NCBI GenBank assembly: GCA_963812915.1
Contig: CAWEXB010000005.1
Coordinates: 62,001-126,000 of the forward strand
Length of the DNA: 64,000 nucleotides
Direction: 5' to 3'
DNA from: JACVRW01 sp963812915
Lineage (GTDB): Bacteria; Actinomycetota; Thermoleophilia; Solirubrobacterales; Thermoleophilaceae
Position 1 is the stretch's first letter; every line of letters starts with the position of its first letter. Below are positions 32,890 to 40,971 of the stretch, piece by piece. The notes under the pieces were generated by a model. That model was not told the origin of the DNA. It did no database searches and saw nothing but the letters and a program-made list of their open reading frames with translations. A program made the translations under genes and the position numbers.

Positions 32890-32990
32890 CTCATCACAAG
32901 TCGGTCGAGGTGAGCGAATTGAACGCGCGGCTCCGACGCGGGCCCGGGGCTTACCGCGAGACAGCGATCGCGGAAACGGAGGTGCCGTGA
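32880..32990 (+). CDS. Possible 36-residue linking ORF
   Basis: ATG at 32880 lies inside the end of the 757-residue gene, and its TGA (32988-32990) overlaps the GTG start of the next gene (GTGA). The product is MPVTHHKSVEVSELNARLRR plus 16 more residues. It fills exactly the gap that would otherwise separate two genes, so it may only couple translation. No family recognised. Confidence 0.3.
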   Translation: MPVTHHKSVEVSELNARLRRGPGAYRETAIAETEVP

Positions 32991-33589
32991 TCGAAGCGCT
33001 ACGGCGGCGTCTTACCTACGCGAACGTCATGGCCACTCTCGCGGTCTTCATCGCCCTGGGCGGCTCGTCCTATGCGGCGCTGACGGTCACCGGGCGCAAC
33101 GTGAAGAATGGCTCTCTCAGCTTTCGGGACCTCCGCCGAGAAACTCTCGGTGGGAGCCGGATCAACGAGTCTCGGCTCGGCACGGTTCGTAGGGCCCGGA
33201 ACGCGGCCCGGCTCGACGGCGTTTCGGCGGACCGACTACTGGTCCGGTGCCCTGAGGGCACATTCCCCGTCTCGAACGTTTGCGTCGAGACTGCGGCGCG
33301 CGGACCGGCTCCGTATGGAACCGCCGCAGTGATCTGCGAGGGCACAGACCGAAGCGCCGGTCCGGGCCGGCGGCTTCCGAGCCACGACGAGCTCATGACC
33401 TCAATCGGCGAGCCTGGTATCGCCCTAGCCCCGGGCGGCGAGCTGACCCGAAATGTGTACCCGTCCGGGTCGGTCGCCGGAGAGGTCGAGGTCCTGTTCG
33501 TCAGCAGCAACGCGGGCAGCGTCGGGATCACACCGAACACCGCCGCCGGCGCCAAGGCATTCCGCTGTGTCGCCGACCCACGGAACTAG
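32987..33589 (+). CDS. Secreted protein with RLTYANVMATLAVFIALGG N-terminus
   Basis: 200 residues from a GTG. The N-terminus IEALRRRLTYANVMATLAVF then IALGGSSYAALTV is a signal or anchor segment I associate with many secreted proteins of Thermoleophilia. It is followed by the short VTGRNVKNGSLSFRDLRRET motif, also typical after that anchor. The rest has two Cys pairs (VRCPEGTFPVSNVCVET; VICEG and AFRCVADP) likely forming disulfides outside the cell. The C-terminal half is beta-rich. Exact function unknown. It probably belongs to one transcript with the Ig-like and LysM genes. Confidence 0.8.
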   Translation: MIEALRRRLTYANVMATLAVFIALGGSSYAALTVTGRNVKNGSLSFRDLRRETLGGSRINESRLGTVRRARNAARLDGVSADRLLVRCPEGTFPVSNVCVETAARGPAPYGTAAVICEGTDRSAGPGRRLPSHDELMTSIGEPGIALAPGGELTRNVYPSGSVAGEVEVLFVSSNAGSVGITPNTAAGAKAFRCVADPRN

Positions 33590-33607
33590 GAGGCAGAGGA
33601 GGTAGAG

Positions 33608-33646
33608 ATGAACAACGAAACGGAGGTTGCCCGGTGGGATCGCTGA
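33608..33646 (+). other. 12-residue ORF with the best ribosome site in the region
   Basis: AGGAGG (33597-33602) precedes ATG 33608 by 5 bases. The ORF reads MNNETEVARWDR then TGA, overlapping the GTG (33634) of the LysM gene. It is either a leader peptide coupling translation to the LysM gene, or the true N-terminus of that gene separated by a one-base deletion near 33638-33640, since one extra G would join ARW to GSLTAHLLETGD. Confidence 0.4.
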
Positions 33647-34713
33647 CAGCACACCTGCTCGAGACCGGTGACCACGACCGGCTCGGCTTCCATCCCCGCT
33701 GCCCTGTGTGTCGGAGGCAGCGACTCTTCGGCTCGCTCATCTCGGAGCCCGTGATTCCGCGGCGGCTGCAGGCTGTGCTCGCCAGCGGCGTCCTCGCGTT
33801 CTCGGCGGCCGCGCCTGGAGCGGCGGCGGCCGTTCCGCCCGACCGGCAGCAAGAGGGTGTGGCGGCGCCCGAGCGGCCAGGCGGTGGCTCGTCCGATCAG
33901 CCGACCGGTGGTGGGATCGATGCGCCCGACTTCGACCCCGGCGGCGGGACCGCGCTGCCATTCGAGGTCGCTCCCTCGCCGAACGCGCCGCTCGTCGGCG
34001 GAGGCAGCGACGACACCGGCGAGGGTGCTCCGGTGGATAGCGAGCCCGTCGACGACCCCGATGCTCGCCTCCTAGGGATGACCGAACCGGAGCCAGCGAC
34101 GCCACCCGAAGCGGACGCGCCCGTCCCGCCGGCCGAGGTAGCGCCGGTTCAGCCCGCCCCGCTTGGGGTGCCCGTTCAGCCCGCCCCGAGCACCTCGACC
34201 CCGACGCTCACCGAAGCGCCACCCGCGGAAACCAAGGCGCCCACCGACCCGAGCGCCCCAGACGCGCCTCCGCCGACCGAGCGGAACGCGAAGGAATCGG
34301 AATCGAACCGAGCTCGAGAGCGGGACCGAACGCCAGAGCCCCGCGGAACGACGCCAGCGCCTCCCGAGACCACGATTCCGAGCCCAGAACCGCAGCCGCC
34401 TATCGGCACCCCGCCCCAGGGCCCGGCGCCCAGCTCGCCGACGCTCTCTGTCGCCTCGGCCGAACCGGTCTCCGTCGCTCAGGCGAGCAGTCCGACGCGC
34501 GCGGCCCAGCCGCCGATTCCAAAGAGCGCCCGCTCGCATGTCGTCGAGGCCGGCGAGTCGCTCTGGTCGATCGCGCGGAGACTGCTCGGCCCCGACGCAT
34601 CGCCGGCGCAGGTCGCCCGCGAGGTCGATCGCCTTTGGGAGCTCAACGAGGAACGGATTGGCACCGGAGATCCCGACCTCCTGATGGTCGGCGTGACGCT
34701 CAGGCTGCGCTGA
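33634..34713 (+). CDS. LysM-domain envelope protein with proline-rich spacer
   Basis: 359 residues from GTG 33634, with GGAGG (33622-33626) 7 bases upstream. An N-terminal cytoplasmic segment carries HPRCPVCRRQRLFG (a single C-x2-C). One hydrophobic helix follows (LQAVLASGVLAFSAAAPGAA). A long Pro/Ala/Glu/Thr-rich spacer runs from about residue 75 to 300 (PPAEVAPVQPAPLGVPVQPA and similar). The C-terminal LysM domain is SHVVEAGESLWSIARRLLGP, then LWELNEERIGTGDPDLLMVG. The layout is of a protein anchored once in the membrane that reaches through the wall and binds peptidoglycan. The C-x2-C may bind zinc or a partner inside. The start is uncertain because of the upstream 12-residue ORF. Confidence 0.8.
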   Translation: MGSLTAHLLETGDHDRLGFHPRCPVCRRQRLFGSLISEPVIPRRLQAVLASGVLAFSAAAPGAAAAVPPDRQQEGVAAPERPGGGSSDQPTGGGIDAPDFDPGGGTALPFEVAPSPNAPLVGGGSDDTGEGAPVDSEPVDDPDARLLGMTEPEPATPPEADAPVPPAEVAPVQPAPLGVPVQPAPSTSTPTLTEAPPAETKAPTDPSAPDAPPPTERNAKESESNRARERDRTPEPRGTTPAPPETTIPSPEPQPPIGTPPQGPAPSSPTLSVASAEPVSVAQASSPTRAAQPPIPKSARSHVVEAGESLWSIARRLLGPDASPAQVAREVDRLWELNEERIGTGDPDLLMVGVTLRLR

Positions 34714-34725
34714 AAGGACCGCCCG

Positions 34726-35313
34726 ACGGAGCAGCCGATCTTCTACTACGACCTCGGCTCCCCATACTCCTACCTTGCAGCTGAGCGGATCGCGCGAGTG
34801 TTGCCGGCCGTCCCCGTCTGGCAACCGATTCTCCTCGGGGGCATCTGGAAGGAGACCGGCGGGCGGTCGTGGGCCACGACCGAGAAGCGCGACGAGGGGA
34901 TGGCCGAGATCGAGCGCCGGGCCGCCGAGTACGGCCTCATGCCCGTGAGGTGGCCTGAAGGCTGGCCGAACAACACGCTTCAGGCGATGCGCGCTGCGAT
35001 CTTCGCCCAGCGGACGGGCAGGGCGGTGGCGTTCTCCCTGGCCGCGTTCCGGCAGGCGTTCGCCGCCGGCAGGGATCTATCCGTGATCGACAACGTTCTG
35101 ATCGCCGCGGCGGCCTGCGAGCTACACCCGGACGCGGTACTCAAAGGCATCGAGATGCGGTCGACCAAAGACCGGCTGCGCGAGGCGACTCGCCAGGCCT
35201 ACGATCGCGGCGTGCGCGGCGTGCCCACCATCGCGGTGGGCGACAAGCTGTTCTGGGGCGACGATCGGCTTGAGGACGCCGCGGCCGCCCTGCAATCCGG
35301 CGGTCGCCCCTAG
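34726..35313 (+). CDS. DsbA-superfamily / 2-hydroxychromene-2-carboxylate isomerase-like protein, probable ACG start
   Basis: 195 residues if begun at ACG 34726. The sequence EQPIFYYDLGSPYSYLAAER is the first strand and active-site loop of HCCA-isomerase/DsbA-type thioredoxin folds, with Ser in place of CxxC cysteines. It is followed by the helical insertion and the cis-Pro strand GVRGVPTIAVGDKLFWGDDR. No ATG, GTG or TTG exists between the LysM stop (34711) and GTG 34798; that GTG would delete the first strand and active-site loop. AAAGGA (34713-34718) lies 7 bases before the ACG, as a ribosome site should. The ACG is one base from ATG, so a sequence error or a genuine rare start are both possible. 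Uses glutathione or another thiol in known relatives. Confidence 0.78.
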   Translation, partial: TEQPIFYYDLGSPYSYLAAERIARVLPAVPVWQPILLGGIWKETGGRSWATTEKRDEGMAEIERRAAEYGLMPVRWPEGWPNNTLQAMRAAIFAQRTGRAVAFSLAAFRQAFAAGRDLSVIDNVLIAAAACELHPDAVLKGIEMRSTKDRLREATRQAYDRGVRGVPTIAVGDKLFWGDDRLEDAAAALQSGGRP

Positions 35314-35383
35314 CGTCCGCCGTAGGCACAGGCCCCGCGCGCGCGGATTGCGCGCGAAGCCCACCGGGTACTCTCCGACGGAA

Positions 35384-36682
35384 GTGGCCACAAGAGAGAC
35401 GACAAAAGACGGTAAGGGCGACGGCCTCGCCCCGGGCGAGGTAGCCAAGGCTGAGGAGATCAGATTCGGCGAGGTCAAGCACGACCTGCCCGATCCCGAG
35501 ACCTGCCGCACCGTTCTCTCGAAGATGATGCTCATTCGCCGCTTCGAGGAGCGGGCCGGGGAGATGTACGCCAAGGCGAAGATCGGCGGCTTCCTCCATC
35601 TCTGTATCGGAGAGGAAGCCACGATCGTCGGCGCGACGCAGGCGCTCCGGGGCAGCGACTACCTGATGTCGACCTACCGTGAGCACGGCCAGGCGATCGC
35701 GCGCGGCACCCATCCGAACGCGGTGATGGCCGAGCTGTTCGGCCGCGAGGACGGCTGCTCGCGTGGCCGCGGCGGCTCGATGCACCTGTTCGACTGGGAC
35801 AGGCGCTTCCTCGGTGGCTACGGCATCGTCGGCGGGAGCCTGCCGCTCTCCGCCGGGGTGGCCCTCGCCTGCGATTACCTGGAGAACGAGGACGTGATCC
35901 TCTCGATGATGGGCGACGGCGCCACCAACCAGGGCACCTTTGGCGAGACGATGAACCTCGCCGCGCTCTGGAGCCTGCCGGTCGTCTTCGTGATCATCAA
36001 CAACCAGTTCGGCATGGGTACGGCGCTGCACCGGCACTCGGCCGTCACCGAGCTGTCGCTCAAGTCGGAGGGCTTTGGCGTGCCGGGAACGCGCTGCGAC
36101 GGCATGGACGCGCTAGACGTCCACGCGGTCGTATCGGAGGCGCTCGAGCAGGCGCGCGAGCAACGTAAGCCACAGCTCGTCGAGGCCGTGACCTACCGGT
36201 ACCGCGGCCACTCGATGGCCGATCCCGAGGAGTATCGCTCCAAGGAGGAGGTCGAGGAGTGGCGCACACGCGATCCGATCCAGGCCTTCGCAAACCGGTT
36301 GGTGGACGAGGGCGACCTGGAGCAGGAGGAGGTCGAGAAGCTCGACGAAGAGGCGATCGCGACGGTGGACGAGTCGGTGAGGTTCGCCGACAAGTCGCCG
36401 TTCCCCGACCTCGACTCGCTCTACGACAACGTCTACGTGTTCACCGACGACGTTCCCGCCTGGTGGACGGTCGACGAACGCACGCCGGAGGTGCACCGCG
36501 GCGAGCGGGAACGCGAGGCCGGCAAGCTGCCGCACGAGCTCGCGGAGCGGGGCGCCGCGTACGCGGGCGTGGGCGACCAGCAGGCACGCCAGCGCCGCGT
36601 GCCGAGGGACCAGGACCAGGAGGGCGCGCAGCAGGGGCCCGGTGAGGAAGACACCTCGGCGGACGAGGGAGGCTCCAACTAG
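35384..36682 (+). CDS. pdhA: Pyruvate dehydrogenase E1 component, alpha subunit
   Basis: 432 residues from a GTG. Thiamin-diphosphate enzyme that decarboxylates pyruvate with the beta subunit. TPP motif GDGATNQGTFGETMNLAALW through VIINN, phosphorylation-loop-like region YRYRGHSMADPEEYR, and GGFLHLCIGEEATIVGA near the N-terminus. The first 35 residues are charged and probably disordered. After the family end (about residue 370) there is an extra hydrophilic tail of about 60 residues (HRGEREREAGKLPHELAERG through DQDQEGAQQGPGEEDTSADE). Its TAG overlaps the pdhB GTG (TAGTG). The operon continues with the E2 gene. Substrate assigned from E2 and Lpd context; a branched-chain 2-oxoacid cannot be excluded. 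Confidence 0.94.
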   Translation: MATRETTKDGKGDGLAPGEVAKAEEIRFGEVKHDLPDPETCRTVLSKMMLIRRFEERAGEMYAKAKIGGFLHLCIGEEATIVGATQALRGSDYLMSTYREHGQAIARGTHPNAVMAELFGREDGCSRGRGGSMHLFDWDRRFLGGYGIVGGSLPLSAGVALACDYLENEDVILSMMGDGATNQGTFGETMNLAALWSLPVVFVIINNQFGMGTALHRHSAVTELSLKSEGFGVPGTRCDGMDALDVHAVVSEALEQAREQRKPQLVEAVTYRYRGHSMADPEEYRSKEEVEEWRTRDPIQAFANRLVDEGDLEQEEVEKLDEEAIATVDESVRFADKSPFPDLDSLYDNVYVFTDDVPAWWTVDERTPEVHRGEREREAGKLPHELAERGAAYAGVGDQQARQRRVPRDQDQEGAQQGPGEEDTSADEGGSN

Positions 36683-37665
36683 TGCAGACCATGCGCTACC
36701 GCGAGGCGCTGAACCAGGCGCTGCGCGAGGAGATGCAGCAGGACGAGAAGGTCTTCCTCATGGGCGAGGACATCGGCGTGTTCCAGGGCGCCTTCAAGGT
36801 GACGGCCGGGCTTCTGGAGGAGTTCGGCGAGAAGCGTGTGCGCGACACGCCGATCTCCGAGAACACGATCGTCGGCATGGGCGTGGGCTCGGCGATGCTC
36901 GGACTGCGCCCCGTGGTCGAGTTGATGACCGTCAACTTCTCGCTCCTGGCGATGGACCAGATCGTCAACCACGCCGCCGCGATCCATTACATGTTCGGGG
37001 GCCAGGTGAGGGTGCCGATGGTGATCCGAATGCCGCAGGGCGCTGGGCACCAGCTCGGGCCAACACACTCGCACTGCCTCGAGGCGTTCTATCTCCACGT
37101 GCCCGGCCTGCTGGTCGCGGTGCCGAGCACACCGGCGGACGCCAAGGGCCTGCTTAAGGCCGCGATACGCGACGACAACCCCGTCATCTTCATCGAGCAC
37201 GAGACCCTCTACGGCCAGCGCGGCGAGGTTCCAGAGAACGGCGGGCCGCTGCGATTCGGCGAGGCCGCGGTGCGTCGCGAGGGTGACGACGTGACGGTGA
37301 TCGGCGTCTCGCGCATGGCGATCACGGCCCAGAAGGCCGCCGACACGCTTGCGGAGGAACACGAGATCGAGACTGAGCTGATCGACCCGCGCACGCTGCG
37401 GCCGCTCGACCTCGACACCATCCTCGACTCCGTCAAGAAGACGAATCGCGCCGTGATCGTCGAGGAGGGCTGGCCGCACGGCGGCGTCGGCGCGAATCTC
37501 GCGGCGCTGATCCAGGAGCAGGCCTTCGACTGGCTCGACGCCCCCGTTCAGCGTGTCACCGGCGCCGACGTGCCGATGCCGTATTCCAAGCCGCTCGAGC
37601 AGGCGGCGTTCCCCCACGAGGAACACGTCATCCAAGCCGTGCTCGCCACCTTCCGGGATCTGTAG
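36682..37665 (+). CDS. pdhB: Pyruvate dehydrogenase E1 component, beta subunit
   Basis: 327 residues from a GTG. Transketolase-like subunit: FLMGEDIGVFQGAFKVTAGL, DTPISENTIVGMGVGSAMLG, VVELMTVNFSLLAMDQIVNH, MPQGAGHQLGPTHSHCLEAF, IDPRTLRPLDLDTILDSVKK and VIVEEGWPHGGVGANLAALI. These match the beta subunits of PDH and branched-chain 2-oxoacid dehydrogenases. Complete at normal length. Translationally coupled to pdhA (1-base overlap) and followed after 11 bp by E2, which has the strong ribosome site AGGAGGAG. Confidence 0.95.
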   Translation: MQTMRYREALNQALREEMQQDEKVFLMGEDIGVFQGAFKVTAGLLEEFGEKRVRDTPISENTIVGMGVGSAMLGLRPVVELMTVNFSLLAMDQIVNHAAAIHYMFGGQVRVPMVIRMPQGAGHQLGPTHSHCLEAFYLHVPGLLVAVPSTPADAKGLLKAAIRDDNPVIFIEHETLYGQRGEVPENGGPLRFGEAAVRREGDDVTVIGVSRMAITAQKAADTLAEEHEIETELIDPRTLRPLDLDTILDSVKKTNRAVIVEEGWPHGGVGANLAALIQEQAFDWLDAPVQRVTGADVPMPYSKPLEQAAFPHEEHVIQAVLATFRDL

Positions 37666-37676
37666 GAGGAGATCGG

Positions 37677-39124
37677 ATGGCCACCGACGTCACGATGCCC
37701 CGCCTGTCCGACTCGATGGAGGAGGGAACGGTCCTGAAGTGGTTGGTCGAGGAGGGCGGCGAGGTGAAGCGCGGCGAGCCGCTCGTGGAGATCGAGACCG
37801 ACAAGGCCAACATGACGTACGACGCCGACACCGACGGAGTGCTCACGGAGGTCGTCGCGCAGGAGGGCGACACGCTGGCCATCGGCGAGGTGATCGCGCG
37901 CATCGGCGACCCGGGCGAGGTCAAGGGCGACGGCAGGCCGTCGGCGGAGGAAGGCGAGAAGGCGGAGGAACGGGCGGAGACGGCCGAGGCCGCGGCCGAG
38001 GGGCCGGAGCGGAGACGGCCGAGGCCGCCGAGGGCGAAGCGGAGAAGGCCGAGGCCGAAGCGGCCGAGGCGGAGACGGCCGGCGCGGAGGAGGAGAAAGC
38101 AGGCGCCGCCGCGGAGGGCGAGTCCGAGCGCGAAGAGGCGGGTGCCACGGCCGAGGCCGGCACCGCCACTCGTGAGCGCCAGCCGGAGCGCGGGAACGGG
38201 GATGGGCGCGTCAAGGCCTCTCCCGTCGCTCGCCGGATGGCGCGCGAGCTCGGTGTGGAGTTGGCACAGATCGAAGGGAGCGGTCCGGGCGGCCGGATCG
38301 TGAAGGCCGACGTGCAGGCCGCTGCCGGCGATGGCGCGAAGGCCGCGCCTGCCGAGGCGCCGGCGGAGGAGCGGGTCGAGGAGCGGCCCGCCGTCGAGGA
38401 GCGTGCGCCCGCGCCGGCGCGCGAGGAGGCGGGGCCGAAGGGTCTGGCGGAGCTTCAGGAGCTCACCCGCCTGCAGCAGACGATCAGCCGCCGGATGGCC
38501 GAGTCGAAGGCCACCGCTCCCGACTTCTCGATCTCGCTCACGGTCGACATGACCAGGGCGGTGGAGCTGCGAGCCCGGCTGAAGGAGGTCGCCGATCCCG
38601 CGCCGTCGTTCAACGACATGGTCGTGAAGGCGGCCGCCACGGCGCTGCGCGAGCACCCGCGCGTGAACGGCGCCTACCGAGACGGCAGGTTCGAGCTCTA
38701 CGAGAACGTGAACATCGGGGTGGCGGTCGCCGCCGAGGACGCGCTCGTGGTCCCGACGATCTTCAACGCGGACACGAAGTCGCTCGGCCAGATCGCGAGC
38801 GACGCGCGCGCGGCGGCGGCGAAGGTGCGCGACAAGACGATCACTCCGCCCGAGCTGTCGGGCGGCACGTTCACGGTCTCGAACCTCGGCATGTTCGGCA
38901 TCGAGTTCTTCACGGCGATCATCAACCCGCCGCAGGCTTCGATCCTCACGGTCGGGAAGCTGGAGAAGCGCCCGGCCGTCGACGAGAACGACCGCATCGT
39001 CGCGCGCGACCAGATGACCCTCAGCCTTATCTGTGATCACCGCATCCTGTACGGCGCGGACGGCGCGCTGTTCCTATCGCGCGTGAAAGAGCTGCTCGAG
39101 CGGCCGCTCTCGCTGGCTCTCTGA
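37677..39124 (+). CDS. pdhC: Dihydrolipoamide acetyltransferase (E2), frameshifted in the Ala/Glu linker
   Basis: Two frames together encode one E2. Frame one (37677 to about 38003) gives the lipoyl domain with Lys43 in EIETDKANMTYD. Past 38003 that frame becomes Arg/Pro noise and stops at 38303. The other frame continues the Ala/Glu-rich linker (AEAAEGEAEKAEAEAAEAET), the E1/E3-binding domain (KASPVARRMARELGVELAQI, GSGPGGRIVKADVQ) and the catalytic domain to 39124. Adding one G to the GGGG at 38000-38003 joins them into about 482 residues. The catalytic motif is DHRILYGADGALFL: the usual DHRxxDG has Tyr for Asp. Sequence error, a mutation, or -1 ribosomal slippage are possible; an essential enzyme makes error likely. 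Confidence 0.88.
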
Positions 39125-39158
39125 ACGCCCTGCAGGCCGAAAGCTAGTCTCGGAGCGC

Positions 39159-39878
39159 ATGGACGCCTCCGAGCCGCGCATGCCGCGGACCCTCGACGAG
39201 GAGATCATCGGCGCGCAGGAGGCGGCGGTCGTCTCCACGCTCACCGATCTCGATCGGATCGACCGAGTCGAGCGCGAGCTGCGGATGGGCTTCGACGCGC
39301 TCGCGCACGTGGGCGCCGCCGCGTCGTTCTTCGGGTCGGCGCGCACTGCGCAAGACGATCCCGAGTACTCGCTCGCCCGCGAGACCGCGCGCCTGGTTGG
39401 CGAGGGGGGCATGGCCGTGATCACGGGCGGCGGGCCCGGCACGATGGAGGCCGCCAATCGCGGCGCCCAGGACGCGGGCGCCCTCTCGATCGGGCTCAAC
39501 ATCGAGCTGCCGTTCGAGCAGGGCATGAACAGCTGGGTCGAGCTCGGGCTGGAGTTCCACTACTTCTTTACGCGCAAGGTGATGTTCGTCCGCTACGCGA
39601 GCGGCTTCGTCGTCTTCCCGGGGGGCTTCGGCACGCTCGACGAGCTGTTCGAGTCACTCACGCTGATCCAGACCGGAAAGGTGCGGAACTTCCCGGTGAT
39701 CCTCATGGGGCGGGAGTACTGGCGTGGCCTGCTCGACTGGATCGTCGAGCGACCCCTGGGCGAGAACAAGATCGACGCCCAGGACGTCGAGCTCTACACG
39801 CTCACCGACGATCCCGAAGAGGTGCGCGAGGTTCTGCTGTCGGCGGCGCACCGCCAGGCGCGGCGACCGAGCGGCTAG
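39159..39878 (+). CDS. LOG-family (Rossmann-fold) protein, cytokinin-riboside-phosphohydrolase type
   Basis: 239 residues. Contains ASFFGSARTAQDDPEY, MAVITGGGPGTMEAANRGAQ and the family signature VVFPGGFGTLDELFESLTL (PGGxGTxxE), which form the nucleotide-monophosphate site. LOG proteins cleave the N-glycosidic bond of nucleotide 5'-monophosphates. This longer type, with an N-terminal extension of about 50 residues, is widespread and its true substrate uncertain. It stands downstream of the PDH operon (34 bp gap) and converges with the PLD gene 2 bp away. Confidence 0.92.
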   Translation: MDASEPRMPRTLDEEIIGAQEAAVVSTLTDLDRIDRVERELRMGFDALAHVGAAASFFGSARTAQDDPEYSLARETARLVGEGGMAVITGGGPGTMEAANRGAQDAGALSIGLNIELPFEQGMNSWVELGLEFHYFFTRKVMFVRYASGFVVFPGGFGTLDELFESLTLIQTGKVRNFPVILMGREYWRGLLDWIVERPLGENKIDAQDVELYTLTDDPEEVREVLLSAAHRQARRPSG

Positions 39879-39880
39879 CG

Positions 39881-40921
39881 CTAGCGGGGCGCCGGCATGC
39901 GCGGGTAGCGCTCGCGCACGTCGTCGATGAAGGCCGCCAAGCGATCGGCCAGCTTCGCGTCGTGCAGCTCGAGCACGTTCTCGGCGTTCTGCTCACCCGA
40001 GCGCGAGAGGTTGAAGGAGCCGGCGAACACCCGGTCGTCGGCCACCGTGACCTTGGCGTGCATGAAGTCGTGGAGCGACTCGGGCGTCCAGCGCGTGGAC
40101 GGCTTTCCCCTGAAGTCGGCGTGCTCGAGTACCGAGGCCATGTTCGGGATCTTCCACGCCGAGCGGCCGTTCGTCCGCCACTGGTGCACGACCTGCTCCA
40201 TCTGCGTGCGGTCGACCACTCCCCGCAGGTCCACGCGCGCCTCCGCGGCAAGCTCCGCCAGGGTCCCCAGGATCGGCCCGGCGGTGATCACCGGGGACGC
40301 GATGCGGATGCGGCGGCGTGCGGCCGCGAGGGCCCTCGCGATTCGATGCGAGAGCTCCTCCCCGTGGCCGGGCGTGAACCAGGCCCGCGCCTCGCGGCCA
40401 TCGAGCTCCAGTCGCCGCGGCACGGCGTGGCCGCTGCGGTCCACGTCGCGAAGTCGCCAGAGCTCATCGAAGTTGCGCCCGAACTCGCCGGCCAGCTCCG
40501 CCGAGCTTGCCGTGACCACGAGGTTCTCCTGGAGCGTCCACGAATCGATCGTCCAGTTGGTCGAGCCGGTCCAGACGGCCTCGCGGTCGCGCACGGCGTA
40601 CTTGTGATGCATGAGGTCGGGAACGCCGGGAATGCCGATGGTTCGGAGGGGCAGCGCTTCCAGCAGGTCCGGCTTGGTGCGAGGCGGTGGCGGGAAGGTG
40701 CGCTCGTCGTGGTCGGCGTTGTAGGCGATCCTTACGGTGACGCCGCGCGCGGCCGCCGCGCGGAGGGCCGCGGCCACGATGTCGCCCGGCTCGTCGGGCA
40801 GGCGGACGTCGTACAGCGCGAGGTCGAGCGAGCGTCGTGCCTCGCCCAGAAAGGCGGCGACGCGCTGGGCCATCTCGAGCGCCGTCTGGCCCCCGGGCGC
40901 GAGTGTGTGGACCTCGACCAC
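39881..40921 (-). CDS. Phospholipase D-like protein with two HKD motifs
   Basis: 346 residues. Two copies of the PLD active-site motif H-x-K-x4-D: MHHKYAVRDREAVWTGSTNW (first half) and MHAKVTVADDRVFAGSFNLS (second half), each followed by the G-S-x-N element. One active site forms from both. Members include phospholipases, cardiolipin synthases and nucleases. The absence of a signal peptide or transmembrane helix argues for a cytoplasmic nuclease or phosphodiesterase. GTG start at 40921. It is 50 bp downstream of the MarR gene on the same strand and may be cotranscribed with it. Confidence 0.9.
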   Translation of the reverse strand: MVEVHTLAPGGQTALEMAQRVAAFLGEARRSLDLALYDVRLPDEPGDIVAAALRAAAARGVTVRIAYNADHDERTFPPPPRTKPDLLEALPLRTIGIPGVPDLMHHKYAVRDREAVWTGSTNWTIDSWTLQENLVVTASSAELAGEFGRNFDELWRLRDVDRSGHAVPRRLELDGREARAWFTPGHGEELSHRIARALAAARRRIRIASPVITAGPILGTLAELAAEARVDLRGVVDRTQMEQVVHQWRTNGRSAWKIPNMASVLEHADFRGKPSTRWTPESLHDFMHAKVTVADDRVFAGSFNLSRSGEQNAENVLELHDAKLADRLAAFIDDVRERYPRMPAPR

Positions 40922-40971
40922 GGCGGCGCGACGCTAGCGGATGAGATCCATCCCCGGCTGGGCGAAGGTCG

